The position numbers and the translations under genes are program-made. Shown here in pieces: positions 49,353-58,975 of a stretch of DNA of 64,000 bases. The DNA comes from Anaerolineales bacterium (GTDB lineage Bacteria; Chloroflexota; Anaerolineae; Anaerolineales; UBA4823), in assembly GCA_025057645.1 (NCBI GenBank), contig JANXBJ010000009.1, forward strand, positions 32,415 to 96,414, given 5' to 3'. Every line of letters starts with the position of its first letter. Position 1 is the stretch's first letter. Below the pieces are notes generated by a model. The model did no database searches. It worked only from the letters and a program-made list of their open reading frames with translations, and had not been told where the DNA came from.

Positions 49353-50431
49353 TTTTGTCTATCCTCCGATCTAGTGTTTGGGGTGACCAAGATCCTCATT
49401 TCTTGAGCCTGTTTTGTGCGTTCAAAGCCCTCAAGGACCTGGTCCAAGGGAAGACAAGCCCCGACAAGCCCCTCTAAAGAGAGACGGGAGTGCACTAGAA
49501 GTTTGACCGCAGTGCGGAACTGGCGCACATTGGCACCGGTCGAACCGGTCACGGTTATCTGGCGATAATGAATTAAGTTGGTATTCAACGTAGCAGTGGG
49601 GTTGTTCTTGGGAAGCCCTCCGAAAAAGTTCACGCGCCCGCGACGGGCAGTCACCTCAATCGCCTGAGCCTGAAGCGCTGCGGAAGAGGCGGCTACGATC
49701 ACAACATCTGCGCCTCTGCCTCCAGAGAGCGACCAGATCACTTCCTTCAAGTCCTCTCTTTGGGGGTTGACCCAAACATCTGCACCAAAGCGAAGAGCTT
49801 GTTCGGCGCGCAAGGGGTTAATCTCACTGACCACCACGTAACTAGCTCCGTAAAGCTTGGATAATAAAAGGTGCATGATGCCGATCGGGCCGCTTCCGAT
49901 AATCAGGACAAAGTCGCCCGGCCGTGTCCCCACTGCCTCTTGACCGTTTATACAACAGGATAAGGGTTCGGCCAAAGCAGCGACTTCATAAGGTAGCGTA
50001 GAAGGGATAGGAATGATATTTCCCTGTTCGATCGCCGGGGAGGTTACAAGCATATACTCTGCGAAAGCTCCGTCAAGAGTGATGCCAAAGGCTTGATAAT
50101 TTTCGCAGAGATTCGTCCACCCTGCCACACACTCGTCGCACGTTCCACATCCAATATTCGGGGCAATGGCCACGCGCGTTCCCACTTTGATCCCGGCTAC
50201 ATTTCTGCCTACCTCAACCACCTCACCGCTGAATTCGTGTCCCAAGACTCTGGGCGTGCCGCTGGGTATGCGATGATGGCCGTTGCTTAGAATCCGGAGA
50301 TCAGTACCACAAATTCCCGCTGCCCCGATCTTGATCAGAAGTTGATCGGGACCGGGAACGGGAGTGGGCACTTCCTCGACTCTCAGGTCACCGATGTTGT
50401 GGAATACGGCCGCTTTCATCGATCGCTTCAC
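49349..50431 (-). CDS. Zinc-dependent medium-chain dehydrogenase
   Basis: AGICGTDLRILSNGHHRIPSGTPRVLGHEFSGEVVEVG; CGTCDECVAGWTNLCENY. Confidence 0.95.
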   Translation of the reverse strand: MKRSMKAAVFHNIGDLRVEEVPTPVPGPDQLLIKIGAAGICGTDLRILSNGHHRIPSGTPRVLGHEFSGEVVEVGRNVAGIKVGTRVAIAPNIGCGTCDECVAGWTNLCENYQAFGITLDGAFAEYMLVTSPAIEQGNIIPIPSTLPYEVAALAEPLSCCINGQEAVGTRPGDFVLIIGSGPIGIMHLLLSKLYGASYVVVSEINPLRAEQALRFGADVWVNPQREDLKEVIWSLSGGRGADVVIVAASSAALQAQAIEVTARRGRVNFFGGLPKNNPTATLNTNLIHYRQITVTGSTGANVRQFRTAVKLLVHSRLSLEGLVGACLPLDQVLEGFERTKQAQEMRILVTPNTRSEDRQK

Positions 50432-51456
50432 CCAAGGGGGAGTGATACCGGGTTGCCGGTGCGAATTGACTCATTGGCGGCAATGACCCCTTCTAGGGCT
50501 TTACGCCCGTCCATTCCTGTCACTTGCGGCTGCTTGCCGTTCAGTATGCATTCAACGAAATGCTGCGCCTCTGCTTGATAAGCGGTCGCAAAGCGGACAG
50601 GCCAGGAGGGGATGCGCGGCTCGAACACATCAGCCGATTTGGTTACCCGGCGGAGAGGGACTGAATGAAGCTCTCCAATAACCAGTACTCCCTCCGTTCC
50701 GACCACCTCGGCACGAGCATCATAGCCGTAATCCGCCGGGCACACGCCGTCCAATAAGCCAAAGGTGCCATTGCTCAAGGAGAAGCTCACCACTGCTGTG
50801 TCGTAAAAATCGGGATACGTCTGCTGAACCTCGAAGGCTTTGTTTACCGTAGCCCGAGCGAAGACATTGACGAACTCCCCACCCCCCAGCCAGCGAATCG
50901 TATCGAAATCATGGCTGTTCACTTCGGCAAGCATCCCATTACTCCGCCTAATGTCATGTGCCCAGGGAGGGGGCAAGCCCGGACCGCGGGTTAGGGTGCG
51001 GACAATTAGAGGCTTGCCGATCATTCCTTCGTCGATTTGCTTCTTGGCCTGCACGAACGGAGGATCAAATCGCCGCATAAAACCGATTTGCAAGAGCACA
51101 TTTGAGTTTTTGGCGGCTTCTATCATCCGGTCGCACTCTTCCAAGGTAAGCGCCATAGGTTTTTCGCAAAAGATGTGCTTGCCATGGTTCGCAGCGGTGA
51201 TGGCCAAATCGGCATGGGTGAAGGTTGGCGTTGTGATCATCACCGCATCGAACTCCGAGTTTTCTAACGCACTCTCCAAATCCGGGAAAAAGCGTTTTTC
51301 CAGTTCCAGCTCTTCGGCTGCGTTTCTGGCCCGCTCTAGGTCCGCATCAACGATGGCAACTAATTCTGCTCGAGGAACGTGCCACCGCACGTTTCGAGCA
51401 TGGACCATCCCTGCTCTGCCTGCACCGATGACGCAAACACGCACGCTCTCACTCAT
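50428..51456 (-). CDS. Gfo/Idh/MocA-family oxidoreductase
   Basis: RVCVIGAGRAGMVHARNV; IFCEKPMALTLEECDRMIEAA. Confidence 0.95.
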   Translation of the reverse strand: MSESVRVCVIGAGRAGMVHARNVRWHVPRAELVAIVDADLERARNAAEELELEKRFFPDLESALENSEFDAVMITTPTFTHADLAITAANHGKHIFCEKPMALTLEECDRMIEAAKNSNVLLQIGFMRRFDPPFVQAKKQIDEGMIGKPLIVRTLTRGPGLPPPWAHDIRRSNGMLAEVNSHDFDTIRWLGGGEFVNVFARATVNKAFEVQQTYPDFYDTAVVSFSLSNGTFGLLDGVCPADYGYDARAEVVGTEGVLVIGELHSVPLRRVTKSADVFEPRIPSWPVRFATAYQAEAQHFVECILNGKQPQVTGMDGRKALEGVIAANESIRTGNPVSLPLG

Positions 51457-52333
51457 AGGCTTCCCTTCTCAGTTCCTCAGCGATTTCACGTAGGCGGTTG
51501 ATCGATTCTTGAGCAAAGACATCCCTCAGGTGACTAAAACGCTTGAGGCGAATTGCAATATACGGGTCCGGCACTGGGGGGAGCGGTTCAAGGGCTAGCG
51601 CTCCCGGGTAGTTAATCTCGAGCAAAGCCTTGAGAATGGCTTTGAAGTCGATATGACCTCTTCCCACACTCTGCCGGTTGCTATCGGCAATATGCACGTT
51701 CAGCAGTTTTTCTCCGGCCATTCGGATTGCCCCGGGCGGATCGGGTTCTTCTATGTTCATATGAAAAGTATCTAAGTGAATGCCGACAAATTTATTATTC
51801 ACCTCTGCGACAAACCTCAATGCCTGTTCACAAGTATTGATGAGGTAGCTCTCATAACGATTGATAGGTTCGATTGCCAGAGATATTCCCTTTTGCGCCG
51901 CATACGCTGCCGCCTCGCCCACCGAGTCCACAGCCCATTTCCATTCCCTTTCGGAAGCTGCTATCCACTCCTCTTCGTCCTTAGGGTCACCCACCGGACT
52001 GGTCTTCGCAACTGCTGACGGCACGACAATAATCACAGGCGCTTCGACTGCTTCGGCAAAGTCGACACACTCCTTTAGATAGTTGACAGCTCGCGCTCTG
52101 ACTCCGGGGTCAGGGTTAGCCAGATCTCTCTCCTGAGTCGGCCAAGGATACATCCCGGCAATAGAAAGAACCCGCAGGTTATATTTTTGGCAATGCCGTT
52201 TAACCTCGGCTGGGTCATAAAGCCGAGGCTCGCCCATCAGCTCGATGCCATCGTATCCGAAGCGGCTCAAGCGCTCAAACGTCTTTTCAAGGGGCTCATC
52301 ACCGTAAATCCAATTGCTGACCGAGTATTTCAC
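51449..52333 (-). CDS. Sugar phosphate isomerase/epimerase (AP-endonuclease family 2 fold)
   Basis: FGYDGIELMGEP...LAIEPINRYESYLINT...VGIHLDTFHMNIEE...HIADSNRQSVGRGHIDF. Confidence 0.93.
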   Translation of the reverse strand: MKYSVSNWIYGDEPLEKTFERLSRFGYDGIELMGEPRLYDPAEVKRHCQKYNLRVLSIAGMYPWPTQERDLANPDPGVRARAVNYLKECVDFAEAVEAPVIIVVPSAVAKTSPVGDPKDEEEWIAASEREWKWAVDSVGEAAAYAAQKGISLAIEPINRYESYLINTCEQALRFVAEVNNKFVGIHLDTFHMNIEEPDPPGAIRMAGEKLLNVHIADSNRQSVGRGHIDFKAILKALLEINYPGALALEPLPPVPDPYIAIRLKRFSHLRDVFAQESINRLREIAEELRREAYE

Positions 52334-53190
52334 TTCTCAATCCCCTTCAGGTATTGGATCGCCTCTTGAGCATAGAGGTCGCGCAAGGGTCTGTTCTCTG
52401 GCATTTTCACCATCAACAAGGGATCGGAACCCGGCGGAACGGGTTCGAGCACCAAGTAACCCCGGTAACCGATGTCCTCCAAAGCCTGGAGTAGGGAGGG
52501 AAAGTCCGTATGTCCTCTGCCCGGTGGCTGTCGGTTTGAGTCGGAGACATGCATATTGACCAACAAATCCCCCGCTCGTCGGATCGCTTGAGGCAAGTTC
52601 GTCTCCTCAATGTTCATATGAAAGGTATCCAAGTGGATTTTAAGGTTTGGCGCTCCCACGTCGCTGAGAAATTTCAGAGCAGTGTCAAGATCGGTCACGA
52701 GATAGCTCTCGTAGCGGTTGATCGGTTCGAGAGCGAGGATGATTTCCAGAGAACGAGCGTATTCGGCCAATCTCTGGATGGTCTCAACGGCGAACTTCCA
52801 CTCCGTCTCCTTGGCTTTCTTCCAGTCCTCGGGGTCACTTGGCTGACCGATGGGGGCTGTCCGACCGGCGGGAGCGGGCAGTACGACCACAATCGGCGCA
52901 CCCAACTCCTTAGCCAAATCCACACACCGTTTCCCGTAGGTAAGGGCAGCTTCACGTTCCTTGCCATCCGGGCTAGCCATATCACGACCGGCAATGCCCC
53001 AAATGCACCATGTGAGCACCGAAGACACCTGCAAGTTCGTGTCATCCAAGAGAGGGCGAAGTTCTTTGGTGGAGAGTTTTTCGGGTTCCCCCACCAACTC
53101 GACCGCGTCGTATCCGAAGCGAGTGAGCCTCCCGAAAATCTCGGTAAAGGGTTCGTCGGGATAAATCCAACTGCTGATTGCGTAACGCAT
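52330..53190 (-). CDS. Sugar phosphate isomerase/epimerase, tandem paralog
   Basis: FGYDAVELVGEP...LALEPINRYESYLVTD...KIHLDTFHMNIEE...HVSDSNRQPPGRGHTDF; overlaps neighbour by 4 nt. Confidence 0.93.
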   Translation of the reverse strand: MRYAISSWIYPDEPFTEIFGRLTRFGYDAVELVGEPEKLSTKELRPLLDDTNLQVSSVLTWCIWGIAGRDMASPDGKEREAALTYGKRCVDLAKELGAPIVVVLPAPAGRTAPIGQPSDPEDWKKAKETEWKFAVETIQRLAEYARSLEIILALEPINRYESYLVTDLDTALKFLSDVGAPNLKIHLDTFHMNIEETNLPQAIRRAGDLLVNMHVSDSNRQPPGRGHTDFPSLLQALEDIGYRGYLVLEPVPPGSDPLLMVKMPENRPLRDLYAQEAIQYLKGIEK

Positions 53191-53203
53191 AACCGCCTCC
53201 CAA

Positions 53204-54292
53204 TTAGGATCCGAATCGCCGCCGTCTCCACTGATCGAGAACTACGACCAGAATAATCACCAAACCCTGGATCACTCTTTGCCAGAATGCACTTACGTTC
53301 AACAGGTTCAGCCCATTCCCCAGCACCCCCATGATCATTGCCCCAATGAGGGTGCCAAGTACACTTCCCTCTCCCCCAAACAAGTTCGTCCCGCCGATCA
53401 CAGTAGCGGCAATAGAACGCAGTTCTTCGCCTTCCCCCATCAGAGCATTGGCCGAGTTCAACCGTCCCGTCAAAACGAGACCAGCGATCGCCGCCATAAG
53501 TCCCGAGAAAGTGTAGACCAAAATTTTGGTTCGATGAATGTTGATGCCCGAAATGCGAGCCGCCTCTCGGTTACCTCCCACAGCGTAAATCGAGCGGCCG
53601 AAAGCGGTATAGCGTAAAATAAACCACCCTAAGCCGACAATAATCAGAGCAATCAAGCCGGGCACCGGAAATCCCAAAATATCTCCCGCTCCCAGCCAAA
53701 TCAGTGCCTCAGGGAGGTAGCCTTTCAACTCTGTCGCTGTCAGGTGCGAAGGAACCGGCAACCCCCCGGTAACCAAAAGAGCAATTCCTCGATAAACCCC
53801 GAGCATTCCAAGGGTGGCGATGAAGTCGGGAATGCGTCCTTTGGTAATGATCAAGCCGTTCAGGAAGCCTGCAAGCATCCCTACCGCAAGGGCAACCAAA
53901 ACGCCCCAGACAAAAGGCAGAGGTCCGATCGCAAGTCCTAAAACGGTTACTTGAGAGGTCATGAGCACGGCCGATACAGAGGCGGACAGACCGGCGATAG
54001 CTGCCACCGAAAGATCGATCCCAGCGCTCAGGATCACCATCGTTTGTCCGACAGCCAAAATGGCCGTAACAGCCGTTTGACGGGCAACATTGGCAATATT
54101 GCTCGGGGTCAGAAAATGGGGGGTGGCAAAAGACAGATAGAGAGAAAGCAACAGCAGGGCAAGAAGGGCACCGGCTTGGACCAACCATCTGCGCAGTGTC
54201 TCAAGCCGAACTTGGAGGGAAGGGGATACTGAAGGAGCGGCTAATTCAGGGGTCGAATCGATCTTGGTGTCCAGAGGGATTTTTTCGGTCAC
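53204..54292 (-). CDS. Sugar ABC transporter permease (RbsC-like)
   Basis: ILAVGQTMVILSAGIDLSVAAIAGLSASVSA; AVGGNREAARISGINI; IGGTNLFGGEGSVLGTLIGAMIMGVLGNGLNL. Confidence 0.95.
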   Translation of the reverse strand: MTEKIPLDTKIDSTPELAAPSVSPSLQVRLETLRRWLVQAGALLALLLLSLYLSFATPHFLTPSNIANVARQTAVTAILAVGQTMVILSAGIDLSVAAIAGLSASVSAVLMTSQVTVLGLAIGPLPFVWGVLVALAVGMLAGFLNGLIITKGRIPDFIATLGMLGVYRGIALLVTGGLPVPSHLTATELKGYLPEALIWLGAGDILGFPVPGLIALIIVGLGWFILRYTAFGRSIYAVGGNREAARISGINIHRTKILVYTFSGLMAAIAGLVLTGRLNSANALMGEGEELRSIAATVIGGTNLFGGEGSVLGTLIGAMIMGVLGNGLNLLNVSAFWQRVIQGLVIILVVVLDQWRRRRFGS

Positions 54293-54313
54293 ATCAATCT
54301 CTCCTAAAGTAGT

Positions 54314-55810
54314 TCAACTAGCACTTCTAAGTAAGTCTTCTTGATCCACTTCGCCTCGCTGAAAAATGCTGGCGATCCTTCCACGGCGAAGAACGAGAAT
54401 TCGATCCGCCATGGCAAGTAGTTCTTGCATCTCTGAGGAGATAAACACAATCCCGATCCCTCTTCTGGAGAGCGAATCCATAATGGAAAACACTTCCGCC
54501 TTGGCGCCAACGTCAATCCCTCTTGTGGGATCGTCTAAAACGAGAATTTGGGTATCACCATATAACCAACGCGCTAAAACGACCTTCTGCTGATTTCCAC
54601 CGCTCAGGTAGAGAACAGGACGGTCCAGAATAGGCGGTTGGATGCGGAGTTCTTTGATATACCTTTGAGCAACCTGCTTCTCCTTCTGTAGGCTGAGCAC
54701 TCGGTGAGGAGAGTATTGGCTAACTTGGCCAAGGGTGATATTCGGGGGGATGGACAACATCGGAATCAAGCCCTCGCGACGATCGCGAGGGATCAAGCCG
54801 ATCCCGACACGGATAGCCCCTTCGGAGTTTCTAATCGGGGTCAGCCTCTCACGAATATATATCCTGCCAGTATATGCAGGCTCTAGTCCGAACAAAGCCC
54901 TAGCGAGCTCGTTTTGCCCTGCACCCATTAGGCCGAAAACGCCGAGAATTTCCCCTGCATAAACTTCAAAGGAGATGTTCTCCAGCTTTCCGGGCACAGA
55001 CAGATTTTCAACCCTCAGGAGAACCTCCCCCTTTTCTACACCATGTTTAGGATACTGCTCAGTAAGCTTGCGTCCCACGACCATCTGAATCAGTTGATCC
55101 TCGGTGACTTCCGAGGTCGGAAACGTGCCAATTTTCTGACCGTCGCGAAGCACAGTCACGCGGTCCCCAATGAGTGGCACCTCTGCTAGGCGGTGGGAAA
55201 TGTAAATGATCCCCACTCCCTTTTCCCGCAAGCGGCGAATGATCTCAAACAATCGCGTTCTTTCCGTGTCAGAAAGAGCCGAAGTGGGTTCATCCAAAAC
55301 TAATATACGAGGCTGACTCGCTAGGACGCGAGCAATCTCCGTCAATTGCTGTTCGGCTACACTCAGCGAGCCAGTGATCGCATGAGTATCGAGATCAATC
55401 CCAAGGGTATTCAGACTGGCTTTAGCATCCCCGTGCACTCTTTTCCAATCGATCAAGCCGAAGCGATTCCGAGGCAATCGTCCCAAGAAGATATTTTCAG
55501 CTACCGATAAAGTGGGTACAAGGCTCAATTCCTGATAGACCATCCCGATACCCAGCGCTTGGGCATGTTCGGGACTCATATGGGCGATCTCTTGCATCTC
55601 ATGGTTACGAATGAAGATGCGCCCGCTATCGCGAGGGAGAGAGCCGCTCAAAATCTTCATCAAGGTGGACTTTCCCGCCCCGTTCTCTCCCAGCAGCACG
55701 TGAACCTCCCCCTCATACAAATCGAAGTCGACATGGTCTAGGGCATGGACCCCCGGAAAGCGCTTGTCGATTTTCTCCATCAGGAGCAGAAGCCGGCGTT
55801 CCTGTTTCAT
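54314..55810 (-). CDS. Sugar ABC transporter ATPase (RbsA/MglA-like, duplicated)
   Basis: VHVLLGENGAGKSTLMKILSG; LDEPTSALSDTE; LSGGNQQKVVLARWL; DDPTRGIDVGAKAEV. Confidence 0.96.
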   Translation of the reverse strand: MKQERRLLLLMEKIDKRFPGVHALDHVDFDLYEGEVHVLLGENGAGKSTLMKILSGSLPRDSGRIFIRNHEMQEIAHMSPEHAQALGIGMVYQELSLVPTLSVAENIFLGRLPRNRFGLIDWKRVHGDAKASLNTLGIDLDTHAITGSLSVAEQQLTEIARVLASQPRILVLDEPTSALSDTERTRLFEIIRRLREKGVGIIYISHRLAEVPLIGDRVTVLRDGQKIGTFPTSEVTEDQLIQMVVGRKLTEQYPKHGVEKGEVLLRVENLSVPGKLENISFEVYAGEILGVFGLMGAGQNELARALFGLEPAYTGRIYIRERLTPIRNSEGAIRVGIGLIPRDRREGLIPMLSIPPNITLGQVSQYSPHRVLSLQKEKQVAQRYIKELRIQPPILDRPVLYLSGGNQQKVVLARWLYGDTQILVLDDPTRGIDVGAKAEVFSIMDSLSRRGIGIVFISSEMQELLAMADRILVLRRGRIASIFQRGEVDQEDLLRSAS

Positions 55811-55824
55811 CGCTTCACCTTAGC

Positions 55825-56583
55825 TCATTGAGCCGTGTACCCACCATCGATTGAGAACACCGCTCCGGTTGCGTAGCCCAGACGCTCGCTTGCAAGAGCC
55901 ACAATGGCTGCGGCGATTTCTTCCGGCTTGCCCAAACGGTTGAGTGGACGGATTTCCTCCAGATGCCTTCGGGCGGCAGCGGGATCAGGAGAGCGATTGA
56001 CCGCTTCTCGGACCAAGGGAGTATCCGTCGTGCCGGGACAGACGCAATTGAAGCGCACCCCTTTAGAGGCATAGTCAACTGCGCAACTGCGCGTGAAAGC
56101 GATCACTGCACCTTTCGAGACATTATAGACAACTTGACCTTTTATTCCTACCAGCCCTGCTTCTGAGGCTACATTGACCACTACCCCGCCATTTTTGAGC
56201 AGAGCAGGGATGGCATATTTTGTGCATAGGAACATCCCCGTAATATTGACATCCAAAACCCGTTGCCATTGTTCCAAAGAGGTCTGCTCAACGTCTCCCT
56301 GTAAATAGATCCCCGCGTTGTTAACTAAAACGTCCAAGCGCCCCCATTCATCCAGCACCTTTTGGATCATCGATTGAACTTGGGCTTCCTTGGTTATGTC
56401 AGTCTCAACGAACAACGCTTGGTAGCCTTTATCCCGCATTTTGCGAGAGAGCTCTTCCCCACTTCCCCGATCGGTGTCAACGATTGCAACTGCTGCACCT
56501 TGTTCTGCAAACGCCCAAGCGGTAGCTTCTCCAATCCCCTTCGATCCACCGGTTACGATGACAACTTTATCTTGAAATTCCAT
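55825..56583 (-). CDS. Short-chain dehydrogenase/reductase
   Basis: VVIVTGGSKGIGEATAWAFAEQG; LVNNAGIY; VYNVSKGAV; ATGAVFSIDGGYTAQ. Confidence 0.95.
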   Translation of the reverse strand: MEFQDKVVIVTGGSKGIGEATAWAFAEQGAAVAIVDTDRGSGEELSRKMRDKGYQALFVETDITKEAQVQSMIQKVLDEWGRLDVLVNNAGIYLQGDVEQTSLEQWQRVLDVNITGMFLCTKYAIPALLKNGGVVVNVASEAGLVGIKGQVVYNVSKGAVIAFTRSCAVDYASKGVRFNCVCPGTTDTPLVREAVNRSPDPAAARRHLEEIRPLNRLGKPEEIAAAIVALASERLGYATGAVFSIDGGYTAQ

Positions 56584-56611
56584 AAGCTATCCCTCCATTC
56601 GAGCGGCATAC

Positions 56612-56650
56612 TCAGGGGCGAAAGGGGGGAGGCGAACGCCTCCTCCCCTG
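56612..56650 (-). other. Intercistronic stem-loop 3' of the solute-binding-protein gene
   Basis: GGGGAGGCG-AA-CGCCTCC(T)CCCC; outer arms CAGGGG/CCCCTG. Confidence 0.7.
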
Positions 56651-56659
56651 ATGTAAATC

Positions 56660-57940
56660 CTACTTACACTGGGCCTTGACTTCCTCCCAGTCTAGAGAAG
56701 GCAGGACTGGATCGGGATAGAATAGGCGAGCGTTATCCATATAAGCAATGCGGGGGCGGATATCGTAAATCTGAGGCACATCCAGCCCACAGGCCAAGCG
56801 AACCGCAAAGTAGGTGCCGAACCAACCCCAGTCAGCGAAGCCGTGGGTGGTCTCGGCAACAATCTTGCCTTCCGCAATGCGATCCACCGATTCAGGGGTC
56901 ACGTCGTTAGTAAAGATGGCGACTTTTTCATCCCCGAGGACAGGACCCTGGTTAGCCAGCTCTAACCGCCCGACCGCCTCTGAGGCCAACATGGCGCCTA
57001 GACCCATCTCATTAGAGGCAGCCCAGATGAAGTCCAGATTGGTAGGATTAGCGGTCAGGAAGTCCTCGGCGCACTTGATACCTTTCTCGCGGTTCCAGTC
57101 TGCTGCGCAAGGCACGCCGAGAATCTCAATGCCCGGGAACTGACTGACCACGTTGTTGAATCCATTCAGACGGGCGGTAGAGAAGAAACCTCCCGCAACG
57201 CCTTCGATAATTACCCCTCGGGCTTTGATCTGGGCCTTCTCCTCTTCGGGCAGATCTTTATACAAATTGCGCCAGAACTCAATGTCGAGGTATTGGTCCT
57301 TGGCCACATCCACTTTGCGCCCCGTGCCTAAGACTCCGGGTCCGCCGAAGTAATCCAGAACCGAGTACGCCGTTACCTCTGCGGCAACCGTGTTGTCAAA
57401 CCCGATATACGAGGCGATCTCTAATCCGGCAATGGGTTCCAAAAGATTGACGATGATCACCGGGATGCCCTTTTCGTTAGCCTTGACCACCGCCGGCTTG
57501 ATCACCTCGACCTCGATGGGGGAAATGGCAATGACGTCGACCTCGCGCTGAACGTAGTCCTCAATGATCGCTACTTGATCGGCAAAGGCTACGTGAGTGG
57601 CTGGAGACTGAGCGATGACTTGCACATTGAACCCTTTAGCATTGGCATCTTCAGCGGATTTCTCAAAAAAGTCCGTGGCTGTCTTGAAAACTCCGGTGAT
57701 GTCTGGTGGGGTCCAGCCGATAACGATCGGTTCTTGCCATCGTTGCGCTGCGGGGGCTTCGGGTTGTGCGGGAGGAGTGGTAGCAGTTGGGGCTTGAGCA
57801 GGCTGCTCTGGGGCAGGCTGTTCTTGAGCAGGCGGCTCAGTTGGAGGCGGAGGAGTAGCAGCGGGCTGACATGCTCCTACAGTTAGAGCCAAGATCAGGA
57901 GAAAACCTAGCGCAGAAACAAGGCGTATTCTCGTAAACAT
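56660..57940 (-). CDS. Periplasmic-type sugar-binding lipoprotein (RbsB-like)
   Basis: Lipobox LTVGACQ; PI-WTPPDITGVFKTATDFFEKSAEDANAKGFNVQVI...IEDYVQREVDVIAISPIEVEVI. Confidence 0.92.
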   Translation of the reverse strand: MFTRIRLVSALGFLLILALTVGACQPAATPPPPTEPPAQEQPAPEQPAQAPTATTPPAQPEAPAAQRWQEPIVIGWTPPDITGVFKTATDFFEKSAEDANAKGFNVQVIAQSPATHVAFADQVAIIEDYVQREVDVIAISPIEVEVIKPAVVKANEKGIPVIIVNLLEPIAGLEIASYIGFDNTVAAEVTAYSVLDYFGGPGVLGTGRKVDVAKDQYLDIEFWRNLYKDLPEEEKAQIKARGVIIEGVAGGFFSTARLNGFNNVVSQFPGIEILGVPCAADWNREKGIKCAEDFLTANPTNLDFIWAASNEMGLGAMLASEAVGRLELANQGPVLGDEKVAIFTNDVTPESVDRIAEGKIVAETTHGFADWGWFGTYFAVRLACGLDVPQIYDIRPRIAYMDNARLFYPDPVLPSLDWEEVKAQCK

Positions 57941-58074
57941 TCGTTCCTCCTCTGTAATTAGAAATTTGTTGTAAATTAGTGGGCCGGATGGGGTGAGTTT
58001 TTAGCTCCTTTTCTGGTGTCTTTTGACCTCCTTTCTATGCGAGTAGCTATCGGTTTCGCAACCGGCTGTCTGAT

Positions 58075-58908
58075 CTACTCGATCAATAAATTGCCGGTTG
58101 GCAATTCGATTTTCTCCAGTTGTTCTTTATTGCGCACCAATTCGACCTCGAAACGGGATCGATCTCCTCGGTGAAGAGCAATGTAATACTCAATCGGAGT
58201 ACCATCCTCCAAGAAGCTTACGCTCTCAAGCTTGATCAGAGGAGCTCCCTTGTCAATCTGAAGCAGGAGGGCCTCGTATTCATTCGCCGGGACCGCTTCG
58301 ATCACACGCCTTCCTCGCGCTAAGTACAAGCCACACTCCTTTTCCAAGAAGGAGTACAAAGATTGATTTGCCAACTGAGCCTTGAGAACGGACGGACAGA
58401 GGGAGTAAGGCAAATAAGTGGTCACAAGGACGATGGGCTCATTGTTGATAAAGCGCAAGCGATCGATCTGAATCACCCATGCACCGGTTTCGACCTGAAG
58501 ATTGGTAGCGATCTTGTGATTGGCCGGAACGAGTTCCTGTTTGAGCACTTTGGTCACCGGGGTATGTCCCAGAGCTACCATATCCTGGTAAAAGCCCGTC
58601 AGGCGCTGTACTAGGCTTTCGCTGATCTTTGGCGCGGCAACGAATGTACCCTTACCACGCTGACGAACAATGAGGCCTTCATATTCGAGCTCAAGCAAGG
58701 CTTGTCTGACCACTGTGCGACTCACATTAAATAAACTGCATAGTTCAGGCTCGCTGGGTAGCAAATCTCCCTGCCGCCAATAACCCCCCTCAATCTGTTC
58801 GCGAATGGCTTCCTTGAGTTGGATGTAATACGGCAGCGGACTGGAACGGTCTATCTTGTTCCAGCTCGGATTAGGAAAGGACACTTCTCCACCGCTCATA
58901 CTTATCAC
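58075..58908 (-). CDS. GntR-family (HutC/UTRA) regulator
   Basis: PLPYYIQLKEAIREQIEGGYWRQGDLLPSEPELCSLFNVSRTVVRQALLELEYEGLIVRQRGKGTFVA plus UTRA domain. Confidence 0.95.
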   Translation of the reverse strand: MISMSGGEVSFPNPSWNKIDRSSPLPYYIQLKEAIREQIEGGYWRQGDLLPSEPELCSLFNVSRTVVRQALLELEYEGLIVRQRGKGTFVAAPKISESLVQRLTGFYQDMVALGHTPVTKVLKQELVPANHKIATNLQVETGAWVIQIDRLRFINNEPIVLVTTYLPYSLCPSVLKAQLANQSLYSFLEKECGLYLARGRRVIEAVPANEYEALLLQIDKGAPLIKLESVSFLEDGTPIEYYIALHRGDRSRFEVELVRNKEQLEKIELPTGNLLIE

Positions 58909-58924
58909 TAGGTAATTATATAAT

Positions 58925-58975
58925 TATGTTATCCTGTTATAACAACATTATAACTTGATGAGCGTGCCTTGTCAA
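58925..58975 (-). promoter_or_regulatory. Consensus sigma-70 promoter with GTTATAAC operator-like repeats for the gntR-led sugar operon
   Basis: Minus strand TTGACA (58975-58970), 17-nt spacer, TATAAT (58952-58947), then GTTATAAC / GTTAT half sites in the downstream 25 nt. Confidence 0.75.

Noticed and set aside
44112-56583. Sulfo-Entner-Doudoroff (sulfoquinovose) pathway
   Set aside because: SDR, KDPG-type aldolase and ALDH are present, but no recognisable sulfogluconate dehydratase, lactonase or GH31 sulfoquinovosidase in the window; kept only as one growth substrate to test.
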